Assembly: GCA_910588795.1 (NCBI GenBank)
Contig: CAJURI010000050.1
Coordinates: 1 to 17,410, forward strand
Direction: 5' to 3'
DNA length: 17,410 nt
DNA from: an uncultured Duncaniella sp.
GTDB lineage: Bacteria > Bacteroidota > Bacteroidia > Bacteroidales > Muribaculaceae
The position numbers and the translations under genes are program-made. The first letter of the stretch is position 1, and the number at the start of each line of letters is the position of its first letter. Under the pieces are notes generated by a model. It had not been told where the DNA came from and did no database searches. It saw only the letters and a list, made by a program, of their open reading frames with translations. Below are positions 15,800 to 17,410 of the stretch, piece after piece.

Positions 15800-17142
15800 A
15801 GGTCAATGCCGTGTTTCTCCATTCTGCGGTATAGTGACTGTCGTGTTATGCCGAGGGTGAGTGCGACACGTGATAGATTTCCGCCGCATTGTCTTATAGC
15901 CTCAGTGATGGCATGGCGTTCGATGTCCTCTAATGTCATCCCGTGCTCTGTAGCCGGGACGGTGGCATTGGGCGATAATGATTTTGCCCCGTCATACTGT
16001 GATTTGAAATGGTCAGCGGTGAAATTTCCGTCCTTACTGCCGACAAGCAAAGTCCTCTCTACAAGATTTTTCAGCTCCCGTATATTGCCTGGATAGGGGA
16101 GTGAGGAGAGATAGCGTATGGCGTCATCGGTGAAATGTACGTCTTTATATCCGGCCGCGAAATGCTTGACAAGCAGTGGTATGTCATCGCGTCTCTCACG
16201 CAGGGGAGGCAGAGTGACCGTGATAAGATTTATGCGGTAGAACAGATCTTCCCGGAATTGTTTTTGGGCTACCATCGCCGGAAGGTCGGCATTGGTAGCG
16301 CACACCACTCTTATGTTGACTCTGCGTGTGTGTGAATCGCCAAGCGGCTCGAATGTCTGTTCCTGCAGCACTCTCAGCAGTTTCACCTGACATGCCGGGT
16401 CAAGATCTCCTATTTCGTCAAGGAATATTGTCCCTCGGTCAGCAAGTTCGAAGCGTCCTTTGCGGTCGGATGTAGCTCCGGTGAATGCTCCCTTTTTATG
16501 GCCGAACATCTCGCTTTCAAACAGGCTTTGCGCTATACCGCCAAGATTGACCTTGACAAACGGGTTGTTCTTTCTGCTACTGTTCTTATGGATTGCCTCG
16601 GCTATCAGTTCCTTGCCTGTGCCGTTTTCCCCCATTATAAGTATTGGTGCATCAGTCTCGGCTACACGTTCTATCGTGTCAAGTACACGAAGCAGTGCGG
16701 GGCTTCGTCCTATAATATTGCTCCGGTCAAATGTTGATGTTTTTCTGTTTTCATCATTATCTTCAGAAGCCTTGCCGGATAGTTTTAAGGTCGTCTTTAT
16801 GCGGCTTAGCAGCGTGGTGTTGTCCCATGGCTTTGTGATGAAGTCTATGGCTCCGGCCTGCATCCCTTTCACGGCAAGCGGTATGCTCCCCCATGCTGTC
16901 ATAAGTATTATCGGAGTATCAGGCCGGAATATTTTTGCTTGCCGCAGCAGTATCAGTCCCTCTTCGCCGGAGGTGGATAACGAATAATTCATGTCCATGA
17001 GGATAAGCTGTGGCTCACGTGCACGGATCACGGTCATGGCTTCCTCGCGGGATGTTGCCGTGACTACTTCATATCCCTTGCGCTCAAGCATAAGCCGCAG
17101 TGACATAAGCACCGTCTTGTCATCGTCTGCTATAAGTATCAT
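15796..17142 (-). CDS. NtrC/AtoC-family sigma-54-dependent response regulator
   Basis: With the ATG at 17142 the protein is 448 residues and begins MILIADDDKTV, the receiver domain start; upstream in-frame ATGs would add unconserved sequence across the -7 box. Receiver: acidic D6-D8, phosphoacceptor D50 (LILMDM), T82 and K104. AAA+ domain: Walker A GENGTGKE (171-178), the sigma-54 contact loop GAFTGA (218-223), Walker B TIFLDEIGDL (238-247) and the arginine-finger region FREDLFYRIN (296-305). A Fis-type helix-turn-helix ends it (NLSRVALTLGITRQSLYRRM, 422-441). All parts needed to open sigma-54 promoters are intact. It pairs with the kinase downstream through an ATGA overlap. The GTGTnCG array at 17191-17240 is a candidate binding site for its own HTH. 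Targets are unknown and may include a divergent operon beyond the right edge. Confidence 0.95.
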   Translation of the reverse strand: MILIADDDKTVLMSLRLMLERKGYEVVTATSREEAMTVIRAREPQLILMDMNYSLSTSGEEGLILLRQAKIFRPDTPIILMTAWGSIPLAVKGMQAGAIDFITKPWDNTTLLSRIKTTLKLSGKASEDNDENRKTSTFDRSNIIGRSPALLRVLDTIERVAETDAPILIMGENGTGKELIAEAIHKNSSRKNNPFVKVNLGGIAQSLFESEMFGHKKGAFTGATSDRKGRFELADRGTIFLDEIGDLDPACQVKLLRVLQEQTFEPLGDSHTRRVNIRVVCATNADLPAMVAQKQFREDLFYRINLITVTLPPLRERRDDIPLLVKHFAAGYKDVHFTDDAIRYLSSLPYPGNIRELKNLVERTLLVGSKDGNFTADHFKSQYDGAKSLSPNATVPATEHGMTLEDIERHAITEAIRQCGGNLSRVALTLGITRQSLYRRMEKHGIDL

Positions 17143-17147
17143 AATGG

Positions 17148-17155
17148 CAAAGTTA
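17148..17155 (-). promoter_or_regulatory. TAACTTTG -7 element directly before the response regulator start
   Basis: The minus strand carries TAACTTTG (17155-17148), a perfect TAnnTTTG match, ending five bases before the ATG at 17142. No TTTG lies 20 bp further upstream, so the -33 element is missing. If used, transcription would begin at or next to the start codon, giving a leaderless or nearly leaderless mRNA. Confidence 0.45.
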
Positions 17156-17190
17156 CAAAAAATATGGCGAGAGTGGATATATTTTTTCAT

Positions 17191-17240
17191 GTGTACGTTT
17201 TTGGGTGTCCGATTTCGTATATGTGTCCGATTCCGTACAC
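17191..17240. promoter_or_regulatory. Tandem GTGTnCG / CGnACAC operator array upstream of the NtrC-type regulator
   Basis: On the plus strand GTGTCCGATTCCGTACAC (17223-17240) is an 18-bp imperfect dyad, GTGTnCG-N4-CGnACAC. A second copy, GTGTCCGATTTCGTATAT, abuts it exactly at 17205-17222 with a weaker right half. A further half-site, GTGTACG, lies at 17191-17197. Tandem dyads of this kind are typical upstream activating sites of sigma-54 activators. The array is about 50-100 bp upstream of the regulator's start. It could serve autoregulation, a divergent gene to the right, or both. Confidence 0.55.
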
Positions 17241-17284
17241 TTCTCAAATCTGATATCTCCTTGATAGTATGCGTTATATGAGTT

Positions 17285-17300
17285 TGGCACGGTTTTATTA
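17285..17300 (+). promoter_or_regulatory. Partial sigma-54-like promoter pointing out of the window
   Basis: TGGCACG (17285-17291) matches the sigma-54 -24 element perfectly, but the -12 part at the right spacing reads TATTA instead of TTGCA/T, losing the critical GC. If active, it would start transcription near 17312, with the GTGTnCG dyads at about -70 to -120, the usual place for an enhancer. The weak -12 half keeps this tentative. Confidence 0.25.
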
Positions 17301-17400
17301 CTATATGGATGTAAATAAATCAGATCACGATTCCTGATATGGATAGAGAAATACCACAGGGCTGACGCATCTTAATTTTTTACAACGTCAAAACTTTTTA

Positions 17401-17410
17401 ATGCGTAAAG
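17401..17410 (+). CDS. Possible start of a divergent gene cut by the window edge
   Basis: The window ends with ATGCGTAAAG, which would read Met-Arg-Lys, a common start for an exported Bacteroidetes protein. An A/T-rich stretch precedes it and no minus-strand gene covers it. Three codons cannot prove a gene. In NtrC-type systems a divergent target operon in this position would be natural. Confidence 0.2.

Noticed and set aside
16460..16987. 175-codon plus-strand frame opposite the response regulator
   Set aside because: It mirrors the AAA+ and receiver coding sequence and has low-complexity Ser/Leu content without any motif.
1..17410. Mobile element, prophage, CRISPR array or polysaccharide utilization locus
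   Set aside because: No transposase, integrase, phage, spacer-repeat pattern or SusC/SusD pair was seen anywhere in the window.

Overview
The window reads as chromosomal DNA of a gut-type Bacteroidales bacterium, possibly Muribaculaceae (the family-level guess is inference). Three things support this: two promoters with the Bacteroidetes layout (TTTG, 20 bp, TAnnTTTG), weak Shine-Dalgarno use, and protein families typical of the group (an EF-G2-type second elongation factor G, a secreted GH29 fucosidase, a lipobox-like or membrane-anchored nuclease, a large secreted transglutaminase-like protein). No IS element, phage gene, CRISPR array, tRNA or rRNA is visible. Coding density is high and no gene-free stretch exceeds 300 bases.

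Region 1 (41-8070, minus strand) is a tight run of six genes: ROK sugar kinase, GH29 alpha-L-fucosidase, CutC, multidomain transglutaminase-like protein, DNA/RNA non-specific endonuclease, and the tRNA-modification GTPase MnmE. Gaps are 45 bp or less and two junctions are one-base TAATG overlaps. The only convincing promoter lies just before the ROK gene, so the run is probably one operon. It mixes glycan salvage, envelope or extracellular enzymes and a housekeeping tRNA gene.

Region 2 (8296-10455, plus) is a divergent EF-G paralogue whose catalytic GTPase histidine is replaced by alanine, matching the EF-G2 type described in Bacteroides. A strong hairpin terminator follows. A convergent ClC-family chloride transporter (10649-11992, minus) comes next and has valine where Cl-/H+ exchangers carry the internal proton glutamate.

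Region 3 (12149-14545, plus) is a compact three-gene operon behind a full Bacteroidetes promoter: a CMP-acylneuraminate-type cytidylyltransferase, a Gfo/Idh/MocA oxidoreductase and a PtmA-like short-chain dehydrogenase. It looks like part of a nonulosonate or surface-sugar pathway whose synthase and transferases are not in the window.

Region 4 (14555-17142, minus) is an NtrC-type two-component pair, a sigma-54 activator followed by its histidine kinase, joined by an ATGA overlap. Upstream, 17191-17240 holds a tandem array of GTGTnCG dyads, a likely operator/enhancer. Beyond it are a partial sigma-54 -24 element and a possible divergent gene starting at 17401 that leaves the window. The signal and targets of this system cannot be read here.
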